NCBI GenBank assembly: GCA_023053685.1
Contig: JALIGW010000001.1
Coordinates: 52,263,359-52,327,358 of the forward strand
Length of the DNA stretch: 64,000 nt
Source of the DNA: Diadophis punctatus similis
Taxonomy: Eukaryota; Chordata; Lepidosauria; Squamata; Dipsadidae
Direction: 5' to 3'
Numbering within the stretch: position 1 is the first letter of the stretch; each line of letters opens with the position of its first letter. The notes beneath the pieces were generated by a model. The model searched no databases and had not been told where the DNA came from. It saw nothing but the letters and a program-made list of their open reading frames with translations. The position numbers and the translations under genes are program-made. This document shows positions 11,415 to 22,169 of the stretch, in pieces.

Positions 11415-13857
11415 AGTTAAAGCAGTGTTTCTCAACTTCGGCAACATTAAAGGGCCAGTTTCTAACTATCTTCAGTCAAAGAAGCTCACTGCATGACTTT
11501 GGGCCAGTTATTCTTTCTCAACCCAATCTACCCTCCAGAGAAGTTATCATCAGAACATTAAGAGAAGAAAGAATTATGCAAGATCCTTGAGCTCCTAAAT
11601 GGAGGATATAAATCTATCAATCAATCAATCAATATGGACATACCCTTGCACCCATAAATGTTAAGTATCGTCTGGCACATTTCTTTGTTTACTTGACCTG
11701 GCAGAACACTTAAAAGAATGACTAGAGGATGTACAGTAACAGAGAGAGAAAAATGTTAAGCTCTATGAAAATGTAACTTGACAAAAGATACAGGCCCTCT
11801 TCTTGTGGCATCCTGTAACTGAGAAGAACATCTCTCAGATATGGCCAGATGATTCTGAAGTGGCTTTGTTATAGCAGCTCTATAATTTTATCTGAAGCAC
11901 TTGTATGGCTTCAGATAGCTAAGCTATACAATGGTGTGAAACAAGGGAAGCAAGTTTTGTTCCTTGAAAAAGGACTGTGGACTAAATTCCTTTTTTTTTT
12001 TTTGAGAAATAGAAAGCCCTTGAACCTTGAAGTGAACCTTGAAGAATATAAGAACATAATGTCTGAATGCCTCACTACCTCATTATCTTATAAGAAATTA
12101 GGAAAACAGAAAGGTGTTGTTTACCCACCTGAAATCCACAAGGAGGGTAAATCCCAGTGCTGCGAGTCTACCTGAAATGTTCAAGGACATGCAATTGACA
12201 CAATGAGGCTTCAACAGCAAGACAGACAGCTTCAGGCCATGGAACTGCTATATAAAACTGTCTACATCTTCCTAAATTAGAACTGACAACAAGTCCTGGT
12301 TTATAATGCTGAGTTCTCAACTTTTGGATTACAAAACTAGTGTATCTAGAAAAGGAAGCACAGCAAATTAGATTTTTAAAAAACGCTTTGAGGATTAATT
12401 TTTTTTACTGTTTATCATTTCTGATATTCATTATTGTAGCTCATTGTTCAATAAGGCAAATTCTAGGACCTGAATTCTTTTATTCTGAACACACATTAAA
12501 AATTAATATGCTAGAAACATAGAACATAGAGAACTATCCCTATTCAGGGCTGTTACATTCTTGAACATTTAATCATTCATTATGCTGCTTAGAGAAGGTA
12601 GTTGTCTTTTCTGCAAGACCAGGAGGCATAGTTACTATATCTTCTTATCTGCTCTGCCACATGCTGGAATATGACCTTGGACAAGTCATTTGGGTCTAAC
12701 TCTTTTCAACACATTCATTAATTTTCAAGTGTCAAACATCAGAGGCTTCTTGAGGAGAAAATTTCAGAGTCACCTTATATCCGTGATTCAAATCAATTTC
12801 TTACTGAAAGATCCAGTGCTTAGTGTCTACATTTTTGTCATCTTAATTCAAAGAATTAAAAAAAAACACTTTGCAACTAATACTAAAATCACATCAAAAT
12901 GTAATTATTTATATCTATTATAGAGGAATGGTTTAGGTGAGCCAAAACTGATTCATCTTTCTCCCTAAATATTATTCCTTGTTTCCTTCTGCATAGAGAA
13001 AGCACATAATATTCCACTCCCTGAACTCAATACTCTTCAGGATAGTGGGAAGTTAAATCTGGCCCTTGGGCTAGACTGACTTTCCTTTCCTTGCTCTAAA
13101 GCTCTGAAGTTTCTTCTGATTAATATGATGTATATATCTTGATTCGAGTCGGACTCAGAGTTTGGAATTCAAATCCTTTCCAGATCTCCAAATCACAGCA
13201 AATCTAGCAAATCACATCCTAGATAAAGTGATGGGCATTGTGGTGAAGACTCTTCTTCTGGGTCCCACCAGGTGTGTCTCCCTTGGGGATGGGACCCACA
13301 GCATTCCCTGCCTCCCTGCTCTGATGGGTCAGGTAGATGTGACCAGCAAGAGACAGTCCCTCAGATAAAATTTCTCAGATAGAAATTAAGAATGCATTCA
13401 GCTTGATAGCAGCACGGAATTGGGGGGCCTTTTCATTTTCTTTGTTGATATTTGGGCCTTTTTTTAAAAAATAAACCTGTTAGGTCTGGGAATTGAAAAG
13501 GTCTTTTTCTTCAAAATTCCAGTATCCTAACAATACTTTATAGCTCTTTTCAATCAATCAAAATGACGGGATAGGAAATTATTCCTACCGAGGTGAAATA
13601 GACCTTGTTCCCTTGAAGTCATTCTTACTTAGAAAATAAAACCGAGATTTAATTCTAATTAACAAAATATTTATTTCAATATAAAAGTAACAAAACATAA
13701 ACCTTAATAAGCTACTTTGTTCCAGCTAAGAATTCACATCTTTCTCGGGCGAGGCTTGCAGGGGAAGAAGAAAAGGAGACAAGACTCCTGGAATGCACAC
13801 ATGCGCAGTAATACATGTCACATGTCTGCTTGATTAGAAAATACAGTAGATCTAGAA
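11415..13857. other. No recognised gene
   Basis: Short ORFs (108 codons at 11849-12175) show no recognisable domain and have the base composition of their surroundings. Simple TCAA repeats are seen at 11616-11632. The last 250 bases are a slightly GC-richer unique-looking segment. Nothing else can be supported. Confidence 0.3.
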
Positions 13858-14890
13858 ATTTATTTATTTATTTATTTATTTGAATGGATTTCTATGCCGC
13901 CCAACTCCCAGAGGACTCTGGGCGGCTCACAACATGCTAGAAACCATTACAAGTATAAAATATAGTAATTAAAAAATACAAAAGTTAAAAAGAAAATCAT
14001 GTATTCATAAACAAGGGGGGAGACGCATATCTAATCTAACTGATCTCGTTTTCACCCCGCCTGCCGGAAGAGCCAAGTTTTTATTGCTTTCCGGAAGGCC
14101 AGTAGGGTGGGGATGGTCCTGATCTCCGGGGGAAGCTGGTTCCACAGGGAGGGAGCTCCCACAGAGAAGGCCCTCCCCCTCGGCCCCGCCAACCGACATT
14201 GTTTGGTCAATGGGACCTGGAGGAGGCCGACTCTGTGGGCCCTAACCGGTCATAGGGAGGTATGCGGCAGGATGCGGTCCTGAAGGTAACCTGGCCCTGA
14301 GCCATGTAGGGCTTTAAAGGTAACGACCAACACCTTAAATTGGATCCGGAGACTAATGGGCAGCCAATGCAGCTGGTGGAGGATCGGTGTTACGTGGGTG
14401 CATCTAGGTACACTCACCACAGCTCGCGCAGCTGCATTTTGCACCAATTGCAGTCGCCGGACACTCTTCAAGGGTAGCCCCATGTAGAGCGCATTGCAGT
14501 AATCCAGCCGTGAGGTGACAAGGGCATAAGTGACTGTGAGAAGTGCCTCCCTCTCCAAGTAGGGTCGCAATTGGTGCACAAGACGTACTTGTGCAAAGGT
14601 CCCCCTAGCCACAGCTGAAAGATGTTGTTCCAATTTTAGCTGTGGGTCTAGGAGGACACCCAAATTGCAGACCCGTTCTGAGGGGGCTAATTTCTCCCCC
14701 CCAAGAACCAAGGAGGGACAGTTGGTCGAGTCCTTAGGAGGCAATATCCACAGCCACTCAGTCTTGTCAGGGTTAAGTTTTAGCCGGTTCTTCCCCATCC
14801 AGACCCTAACATCGTCCAGGCAGCGGCCCATTACGTCTACGGCTTCCCCGTAGTAGAGAAGCTCAACTGGCAATATATTCACATCGTGAC
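13858..14890 (-). pseudogene. L2 LINE, 5'-truncated, long surviving RT C-terminal ORF
   Basis: Read on the minus strand, an open frame from about 14890 to a TGA at 14250-14252 encodes the part of L2 ORF2 just after the YADD box: VWMGKNRLKLNPDKTEWLW, RLDYCNALYMGLP, LQLVQNAAARAVV, ILHQLHWLPISLRIQFK and GSGPGYLQ, all typical L2 landmarks. Past that stop the same frame stays open to a TGA at 14052-14054 and carries further L2 C-terminal motifs (APSLWNQLPPEIR, KTWLFRQAG). The 3' UTR runs to a (TTTA)n tail at 13858-13882. It is much less decayed than the L2 at 6-7.3 kb, with one stop in about 280 codons, but it lacks the catalytic domain and cannot be active. Confidence 0.85.
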
Positions 14891-14909
14891 ACAAAAAAGA
14901 AATATGCAA

Positions 14910-16317
14910 ACCCTTCCATTAGTTGTCTAGATGCTACCAATCAAAGAATATCAAGGTCAAGCCAAAGATCCTTTTAAGTATCTTTCTTGGCAGTGGGGAG
15001 GGGAGATGAAGAGCAGGGAGAGAAGCCAGCATGGGGTCGAGGCTAAAACTGATGCACGACTAGGAACGGAATAGATGCAGCCTCCAAAACAATGCAACAA
15101 CATTGTCCTTTGCAAGAAGGTCCTAGTAAAATGAAATTGCAAATGGCTGGTGAATGGAGGCAACCTCATTAGAAGATATTGGTCTGTTTATCCATGCCTG
15201 TGAATGGACACTCAACAGACATATCAATACAGAGGTCAATTTGTTTCATTACAACCAGTCACTGACAAACCCTAATTAGTATGAATAAGTTGGAGTTAAG
15301 TTCTCTAAAGCAATAGCTTCTTCTTTAAAAGAAGATACATTTTAATTGGTGGGTGGCAAGAGGCTGTCCACCTCCTGAACAGCAAGTGGTAGGAAAGAGA
15401 CCTTCATGTTCTTACCATTCATCAGCTTAGGAGAAACAGAGAAGACAAGATATCAGTTCCTCTCTTGAGAGGAACTGCAAGAGGAGGATTTGGCTCTCTT
15501 AGTGACCTTTCGGGTATGGTGTGCTCTATATTAACCTGCTTCCATCTTTGTAATGTAGCTCTTGAGGTTGAAGGTATCCTGTCTTCTGGATTATCTATAA
15601 GCAGCTTCTGAGAGTTTGGTGACCCCATCCTCGTGATTTCAAGAATAACAACTTTGTCCAATGCTGACAATGGATACATAGGAGATTGATTAGGAAGAAC
15701 TAGGTTTTGTCAGCTTTTTCTTTTATTGAAGTGGAATCTAGAGCAAAATCCGAGAAATGAGCTAGCAGCTTCCCCCAGATTAGTGAGATGAATATTATCC
15801 AACAAATCAATTTGTACATCAGTGTCCAAATCAGGGTCAATATCAAAGGTAAGAGAAAATCTTGTCTTGAGGGTATACTGCTCCAATTTTGGGCCTTGCT
15901 ATAGGTCTGAGCCTTCAGAGATAATTCCCCCTCTTGGAACTGCATTGAACAAGTAAGCAGGGAAGCTACTCTCTCCTTTTAAGTTACTGCCAGTTAGATC
16001 CAGCTAAAATCTAAGAGATGTCAATGGGGAGGCTTGTTTTAAAATCTGGAACCTGCTCTGAAGATCTGTTAACTGAGTATAATATACTGTAAGTCATTGG
16101 GGGGTGAGAGAAGAATGGTTGCATTCTCTCTGCACTGAAGCACTGGTTTCTGTAATAATAATATTCCAGTCTTGTAACCATAAGCAAGTGAGAAGAGTGT
16201 AGCTGAATTAAGGGCTTGACTGAGGTGTCTTTAAAAATTCTAAAAGGAAAAATACTATATATCTGTCAAAGAGTTTCTGCCATCCTAAACATTTTCTGTA
16301 CATTATATGGCTTATGA
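14910..16317. other. Unassigned; two short minus-strand ORFs
   Basis: Minus-strand ORFs at 15422-15679 (85 codons) and 15700-15945 (81 codons) lie in different frames. No family was recognised; they could be a decayed transposon ORF. No splice-flanked exon or RNA gene is seen. Confidence 0.25.
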
Positions 16318-16573
16318 AAATTTTTGCAAATTTTTCCCCTTCCGCGGCTTGAAAAAGAGCCCGCCTGCCCTCCTGTGAATTCTGAGCTTTATTTCTTCAC
16401 CTGAAACACAGCTGATAAGCTCCTCCGCTGTGTTTCAGGCTAATTCCTGCTTCTGAGCATGCACGGAAGCCAAATCACACGAGGGGACATGTGCGCGCAC
16501 AAGTGTAGTGAGTGCGCGTGCGCAAAACATCGCAATGCGAACTGGTGGCGAAGGTAAGTGGAACCCACCCCTG
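16318..16573. mobile_element. Non-autonomous hAT, right-end fragment
   Basis: The right end GGAACCCACCCCTG (to 16573) matches the ends of the hATs at 48459, 55829 and 61236. The interior shares their CTTCTGAGCATGCACGGAAG-type palindrome and CTGAAACACAGCTGA segment, the latter also present in the copy at 55.8 kb. The left TIR and target duplication were not found, so the left boundary is approximate and the copy is probably truncated. Confidence 0.6.
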
Positions 16574-16825
16574 GTTTGGGGTGACAATTTAGCAGCTTGC
16601 TTAGCAGATTTATTACATCTTTCGTATGTGTACAATTGCTAGCAAACAGGCTATTTAAAGGGATAGATAACAGAGCTTGGTTCTTTTGAAGCATTCTAAT
16701 TGTACTCTCAAACTGATTTCTTTCTTCTTCTTTTTTAGTAAACTCCATGGCATCTTTAGATGTTAGGACTCAGCAACTACATGCATCAGTTGTTTTTAGA
16801 ACTTATCAAGTTTAGATTGGATGTC

Positions 16826-16830
16826 ACTTA
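16826..16830. repeat. 5' target-site duplication of the Ty3/gypsy element
   Basis: ACTTA directly precedes the 5' LTR and is repeated directly after the 3' LTR at 21451-21455. Five bases is the usual duplication for Ty3/gypsy integrases. Confidence 0.85.
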
Positions 16831-17038
16831 TGTAATGTCCTGGGGCTCCACCAGGGGGCTCCAAAAGGAGCGGGAGTTCTAAGCATTGTGATTGGTTGAT
16901 GTTATGTTGTGTTCAGTATAAATACAGAGCTGTCAGATCGGGGCCTGCTCCTGTCAGACGACTCTAGTTAGGAGGTTCAGAAGTTAATAAAGCATTAGTC
17001 CGACTCATGCCTCAGCGTCGTTCCTCACGAATATAATA
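16831..17038 (+). repeat. 5' LTR of the Ty3/gypsy retrotransposon
   Basis: This 208-bp direct repeat is paired with 21243-21450 and differs at one position only (C at 16914, T at 21326). It starts TGTAATG and ends ATATAATA, so the usual TG...CA ending is not kept at the right side. It contains an inverted CCAAT box (ATTGG near 16891), a TATA box (TATAAATA near 16917) and a polyadenylation signal AATAAA at 16986-16991, so U3, R and U5 can be placed roughly. The order supports plus-strand transcription. Confidence 0.95.
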
Positions 17039-17066
17039 CTGGCAACGAAGAAGGAGGTCGAATCCA
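17039..17066 (+). promoter_or_regulatory. Primer-binding site, probably tRNA-Ser type
   Basis: TGGCAACGAAGAAGG starts at 17040, one base after the LTR, as expected for a PBS complementary to a tRNA 3' CCA end. Extending it through GTCGAATCC recalls the acceptor/T-arm of a tRNA-Ser (GCU), with several mismatches. The tRNA assignment is from memory and tentative; the position is solid. Confidence 0.6.
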
Positions 17067-17130
17067 CATTGAGTGACTCCAGCACACCTGAACGTAAGGA
17101 AAATTGTGAAAGCACTGTCAGGGACGAGTG

Positions 17131-20100
17131 ATGGCCACCCAACATACATTCTCTCCCTTTAACCCGCCGAGGGAGACCTGGGCCTCCTATGTAGCCCGGT
17201 TCGAATGTTTCCTCATCGCAAATGAGTTCACCGAGCTGTCAGGAGACAGAAAGTGGGGGTATTTTCTCGGATTTTGTGGGCCTGACATGTTCGAGACTGC
17301 CCTAGCCCTTTTCGCCCCTCGCTCGATTCATAGCGTGCCTTGGGACGAATTTATGGAGAAACTTAAAGATCATTACACACCCCCTCCTTCTAGATGTGCT
17401 AGACGTTATGCTTTTTACCATCGGAATCAGAAGGAGGGTGAGACAGTGAATCAATTCGTGGCTGCCCTCAGGAGGGCTTCCTTAAATTGTGAGTTCAGCA
17501 ATTTAGAAGACTACCTTTTGGATAGGCTTGTTTTTGGAGTCAGGGACTGCCGACTGAAGAGGCGATTGCTCGCCATGCACAACCTCACATTCCAAGTTGC
17601 ACTTGATGAGGCTCGTGCTGCTGAACTGTCCAACCAATCCCTCGCTGAGATGGACATTAGCATTAACCCAACACCCGTCCCCAATGCATCTGTGACCAAT
17701 GCCATCGCCGCTCTCCCAGAAGCATTAGAGAGGGAGCTCAAAATTGAAGAGGGCATTTGCCGCATTTCTGAGGGTCAGAATAAGGGGGACGTGAGGCAAA
17801 GACCACCTCCATCTCTCTCTCCATGCAGGGGCTGTGGGGGGGACCATCTGAGGGCCCAATGCAATTTCCAGGACGCTATTTGCCGCCGTTGCGGCCGCAG
17901 GGGCCACCTAGCAAGGGTTTGCCGGATGGGTAGAGCCGCCCCCATTCAGAGTTATAGAGAGGCACCACCTGCAGGCCCACGGAGACAGCCCTGGGGGGGT
18001 CAGCCAAGAAGAGGCAGCTGTAATGCGATTTTCCCCTCCACTAGGGGGAATCTTGCTGTCATTCAGAAAACTCAGGTGCCCGCAGGTGAGAAATTCACAG
18101 TTACTGTGACGCTTGGCCACAAGCCGTGTCCAATGGAAGTGGACACGGGCTCAGCTGTGTCCATAGTCTCATGGAGCACCTTGAAACGCATTTTTCCTGG
18201 CATGTCAAAGAGCTGCCTAGAGCCATGCCCATTATTCCTTAGGGCTTACCAGGGGTCCTCCATCCCTATCCTGGGCAGGGGACTGTTTCCAGTCAGGTTC
18301 AAAACTTTTGCTGGCCGCCTGCCCCTTGTAATTGTAGATGGCCCCCTTACCAGTCTTCTGGGACTAGACTGGTTTCCAGCTCTGGGGTTTTCCCTGGAGG
18401 GCATTAACGCAGTGAAAGGGGAAGACATGGGGGCCACATTGGAACAGGAATTCCCCACAGTATTTGACGGGCAGCTAGGGAAGTATACTGGAACACCTGT
18501 GACTTTTAATCTTGACCCTATGGTTGCCCCTGTCCGCCTCAAACCACGGAGAGTGCCCTTGGCACTACTGCCAAAGGTGGACGCTGAACTAGACCGCCTC
18601 CTTGAACAGGGCATATTAGAGGCTGTAGATCAGGCGCGTTGGGAGACCCCCATAGTGACCCCTGTTAAGCCAGATGGCTCAATCAGGCTATGTGCAGATT
18701 ATAAGTGCACAGTGAACCGCGCATTACAGTCCCACGCATACCCTGTGCCCATCGTGCACCACTTGCTGCATTCCCTGGGAGGGGGAAAAGTCTTCGCGAA
18801 GTTAGATCTGTCCCAGGCTTACCAACAGCTGCCTGTGGACGACCAAGCAGCCGAAGGTCAGACTATTATTACACATCGAGGCGCTTTCCGCTGCCGCCGC
18901 CGCCTCCAATTTGGCATAAGCACTGCCCCGGGCATTTTCCAGGGGTTGATGGAACGCCTGTTACACGGAATTCCGGGCACAGTGCCTTATTTCGATGAAG
19001 TTTTGGTCACTGCGTCATCACGTGAGGAATTAATCTCTCGAGTGCGTGCTGTCCTCACCAAATTCCAGGATGTGGGGCTACGAATTAAGAAATCTAAATG
19101 TGTGTTTGCGGCTAGCAGCGTAGAATTCCTCGGGTTCTTGGTGGACTCCACTGGAATACACCCCACAGCCTCTAAGATCCAAGCCATTGTGGACGCACCC
19201 AGGCCAAATTGTAAGGCGGAGCTGCAAGCCTTTCTTGGCCTCTTGAACTTTTATGCAATTTTCCTGCCTCACAAAGCCACAGTGGCAGAACCGCTGCACA
19301 GATTGCTGGACGCCAGGGCACTGTGGAAATGGGGCCCCCGTGAGGCACACTCATTTGCCGCTGTGAAAGGACTTTTGACAGCAAACACGGTGCTGGCTCA
19401 ATACAGCACCCAACTGCCACTAGTGCTAGCCTGCGACGCGTCACCCTACGGCGTGGGCGCTGTCCTTAGCCACTGCTTGCCGAACGGAGAGGAAGCCCCA
19501 ATTGCATTTTTTTCCAGAACCTTAGCTGGGCCAGAAAGGAACTACGGCCAAATCGATAAGGAGGCCCTGGCTCTCATCGCGGGGGTTCGCAAGTTCCATC
19601 ACTATCTGTATGGGCGCCGTTTCGACCTCGTGACTGACCACCAGCCACTTCTGGGGTTACTCTCCAGCAACCGTCCGACACCCCAGATGATATCCCCAAG
19701 AATGACCCGTTGGAGCGTTTTCCTCGCCAACTACGAGTACCACCTGATCTACCGACCCGGCCGCAACATCGCGCACGCCGCTGCCTTAAGCCGCTGCCCC
19801 CTGCCTATCCTGCTGGAGGACCCGGCACCTGCATCTACGGTCTTCCACTTGAACGACATCAACCTACCCATTACAGCAAGCGACATTGCCAAATCTACGG
19901 CTCGAGACCCCGTCCTGTCAAGAGTACTGACTTGGGTGCTGAGGGGCTGGCCTGGGGACACTGTGACTTCCGAATTTGCCCCATTCAAAACGCACCAATG
20001 TGAACTGTCTGTTTTACGGGGCTGTTTATTGTGGGGTGAGCGGGTTGTAATCCCCACGGTTTTTAGGCGAGCCACCCTCAACTTGTTGCATAGGGGCCAT

Positions 20101-20472
20101 CCCGGGGTGGTCCGAATGAAGGCCCTAGCCAGGGGTTACGTGTGGTGGCCGGGGATGGATAAGGCCATCGAAGAAAGGGTGGCCAAGTGCTCCATCTGTC
20201 AGGAGAATAGGGCATCCCCGCCTAAGGCAACCCCGCAGGTTTGGGAAACCCCAGCAGGCCCCTGGTCCAGCATCCACGTGGATTTTGCCGGCCCAGTACA
20301 AGGCCAGATGTTCTTGGTGGTCGTGGACGCTTTTTCTAAATGGTTGGAAGTCCGCTTAATGTCCACGACCACCACTGACTCCCTGATTAGGTGTTTGGAG
20401 TCATTGTTTGCGACACATGGGTACCCCGACGTATTGATCTCGGATAACGGGCCTCAGCTGACAGCGGCCTGA
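17131..20472 (+). pseudogene. Ty3/gypsy gag-pol polyprotein, frame-broken in integrase
   Basis: A single gag-pol frame runs about 1113 codons. The first ATG is at 17131; an in-frame GTG precedes it. Numbering from 17128, the order is: capsid-like gag; two zinc knuckles, a variant CX2CX3HX4C from residue 233 and a canonical CX2CX4HX4C from 252; aspartic protease DTGS at 339-342; RT with motif A KLDLSQAYQQ (Asp560) and active-site YFDE at 621-624 instead of YxDD; RNase H (CDASPYG, Asp770; TDHQPL); integrase zinc finger (H988, H991, C1021, C1024) and the first two catalytic Asp (HVDFAGP 1052, ISDNG 1106). A TGA at 20470-20472 cuts integrase before its catalytic Glu, and the downstream frame is offset. 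Gag and pol are fused in one frame, and no env is present. The lineage resembles Mag/K02A2.6-like elements (inference). Product, if any, would act in cytoplasmic particles. Confidence 0.92.
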
Positions 20473-20915
20473 TTGAGGGGTTCCTCGCCAACTTAGGCAT
20501 ACGGCATGGTCTCATTGCGCCATGGCACCCTGCAGGTAATGGCATGGCGGAACGCATGGTTCGCACAACGAAAGAAACACTTCGCAAACTAGGCCCGGGG
20601 GATTGGCGAGATAAAGTAGCAGAGCTCCTGTTCACACAGCACACTATGCCATGTACAGCCACGAATAAAACACCGGCTGAGTTGCTCATGGGGAGGCGTT
20701 TGAGAACGCAGCTTGATAGACTACACCCCCATTATTCCACAGAAAAGCCTCTAGACTCCTCCCGGCCAGGGCGCTCGTTCCAAGTAGGCAGCCCTGTGTA
20801 CGCATGCAACTATGCCGGCAGCCCACTTTGGCTCCCAGGGGTGGTAGTCGGCTCAAGCGGGCCGTGCTCCTATCGTGTCCTTAGACAACGGCCAGGAGTG
20901 GCACCGCCACATTGA
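20473..20915 (+). pseudogene. Integrase C-terminal part in shifted frame
   Basis: Directly after the TGA, another frame carries the rest of the integrase core, including FLANLGIRHGLIAPWHPAGN and GMAERMVRTTKE with the third catalytic residue (Glu of the DDE triad). The GPY/F-like motif WLPGVVVGSSGPCSYRV follows. The offset fits a one-base change near 20465-20475. The frame leaves recognisable integrase sequence after about 20875 and ends at 20915. It has no ATG suited to independent translation of integrase, so this is a broken continuation rather than a second gene. Confidence 0.85.
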
Positions 20916-21231
20916 CCAACTGCGATCTCGGTGGGGGGAAACGGCAGGAGCCAAGCCACAACTGGCAGAGCCCCCCAACCCTATAGAGGGACTCCGACTA
21001 GGGGAGGAGGGGGCGCGACAAGCCGCAAGCCAAACCGCTCTCGCTGACTTACCGGGGCGTGAAGAAGCAGTCGTAGAGGAGTTCACGCCTCTCCCCGGGG
21101 AGGAGACAAGTCCGGCAATAGACCATGCAGACGGAGACCGCAGTCTGGGAGAACAACCCCAAGAGCTAAGACGATCTAGTCGGATCAGACGGCGCCCAGC
21201 GTACCTCGCTGAGTATGCATGCTCCAACTAA
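20875..21231 (+). pseudogene. Pol C-terminal tail after a second frameshift
   Basis: SLDNGQEWHRHIDQLRSRW continues the integrase C-terminal region in the original gag-pol frame, so a second shift lies within about 20862-20880 and reverses the first. The remaining roughly 100 residues are acidic, then basic (ELRRSSRIRRRPAYLAEY) before the stop at 21229-21231. No chromodomain or env is visible. The stop lies 11 bases before the 3' LTR. Confidence 0.8.
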
Positions 21232-21242
21232 AGGGTAAGGGG
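21230..21242 (+). promoter_or_regulatory. Polypurine tract
   Basis: AAAGGGTAAGGGG abuts the 3' LTR, the expected plus-strand primer position for reverse transcription. One T interrupts the purine run. It overlaps the end of the pol reading frame. Confidence 0.8.
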
Positions 21243-21450
21243 TGTAATGTCCTGGGGCTCCACCAGGGGGCTCCAAAAGGAGCGGGAGTTCTAAGCATTG
21301 TGATTGGTTGATGTTATGTTGTGTTTAGTATAAATACAGAGCTGTCAGATCGGGGCCTGCTCCTGTCAGACGACTCTAGTTAGGAGGTTCAGAAGTTAAT
21401 AAAGCATTAGTCCGACTCATGCCTCAGCGTCGTTCCTCACGAATATAATA
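21243..21450 (+). repeat. 3' LTR of the Ty3/gypsy retrotransposon
   Basis: 208 bp, identical to the 5' LTR except T at 21326. AATAAA is at about 21398-21403. ACTTA at 21451-21455 completes the 5-bp target duplication. The complete element spans 16831-21450 (4620 bp, internal region 4204 bp). A single difference in 208 bp indicates a recent insertion. Confidence 0.95.
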
Positions 21451-21455
21451 ACTTA

Positions 21456-21927
21456 GGGAAACAAAAATGACAAATTTTGAAACCTGTAAGTAAATAAAGC
21501 TCTATTGGAGTGTTTGGGATGGTCGCTGAAGAGTTATTATCATGTGGCTTTTCCTTTCTATTTCCTCCACTACAACTAGGACTATAATAAACATTGTTGG
21601 GTAATATAGAGGTGGGAAAGAGGTTGTCTTCAGGGAGAAGAGTCTTGAATTAAGAACAAGCCTGTTCTTAATTCCAGAAGTACTTACATATCTGTGAGAA
21701 TTGTGATAGAAAGGAAACTTTTTTTTGTTTCCCTACCTTGTTTTTTGTTTCCTTACCTTTTTTGTTTTGTTTTGTTTTGTTTTTTGGACTGCTGAATATA
21801 CTCTGGGCTATTCTCAGTTGCTTCTTTCCTTTGATGATCATTTGTGATCATATAATAATGTACAACACCCAGGGTAACTTGTTGAGATGAGTGGCTGTAG
21901 AAATCAAATAAATAAATTTCCCAAGTA
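21456..21927. other. No gene; inverted repeat and simple repeats
   Basis: A perfect 12-bp inverted repeat GAATTAAGAACA/TGTTCTTAATTC lies at 21647-21674 with a 4-bp loop. (TTTTG)n runs are at 21760-21785. No coding or transposon feature was recognised. Confidence 0.4.
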
Positions 21928-22167
21928 CAGTTTTACCTTAGTACCGGAGTGCTTGAAACTCATCGAATTTGGTACTCAACATATTTTGATGTGAACATTT
22001 TGTCCTGGTACTCATTTGTTTGGTACTTAATGAGCAAGCCAGAACTGCTGTGTGACACACTACCCGAAACAAAGGATAATGTGTTAGTCACATGATTTGT
22101 TTGGTATTTGTTGTTTTTAGTGCCCGTTGCGCCTTCCAGAACCAATTAACAAGAACTGAGGTGCCTG
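21928..22167. mobile_element. Tigger-like (Tc1/mariner) MITE, 240 bp
   Basis: The left end is CAGTTTTACCTTAGTACCGG and the reverse-complemented right end CAGGCACCTCAGTTCTTG, flanked by TA dinucleotides (21926-21927, 22168-22169). The interior repeats GGTACTCA/TTGGTACTT motifs. TA flanks and the ACCTCAGT-type ends recall Tigger non-autonomous elements. TIR identity is only moderate, so the family call is tentative. Confidence 0.5.
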
Positions 22168-22169
22168 TA

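Noticed and set aside
11849..12175. 108-codon plus-strand ORF
   Set aside because: No recognisable domain, AT-rich composition like its flanks, no splice or promoter support.
13858..14890. Host gene on the minus strand (219-codon ORF)
   Set aside because: Motifs such as RLDYCNALYMGLP and LHWLPISLRIQFK are L2 reverse-transcriptase sequence, and a (TTTA)n tail follows.
20780..21231. Chromodomain at the integrase C-terminus
   Set aside because: A GPY/F-like motif is visible, but the tail after it is acidic then basic and has no chromodomain aromatic cage pattern.
20916..21242. Possible env gene in the Ty3/gypsy element
   Set aside because: Too short, no signal peptide or membrane segment, and the frame is the C-terminal tail of pol.
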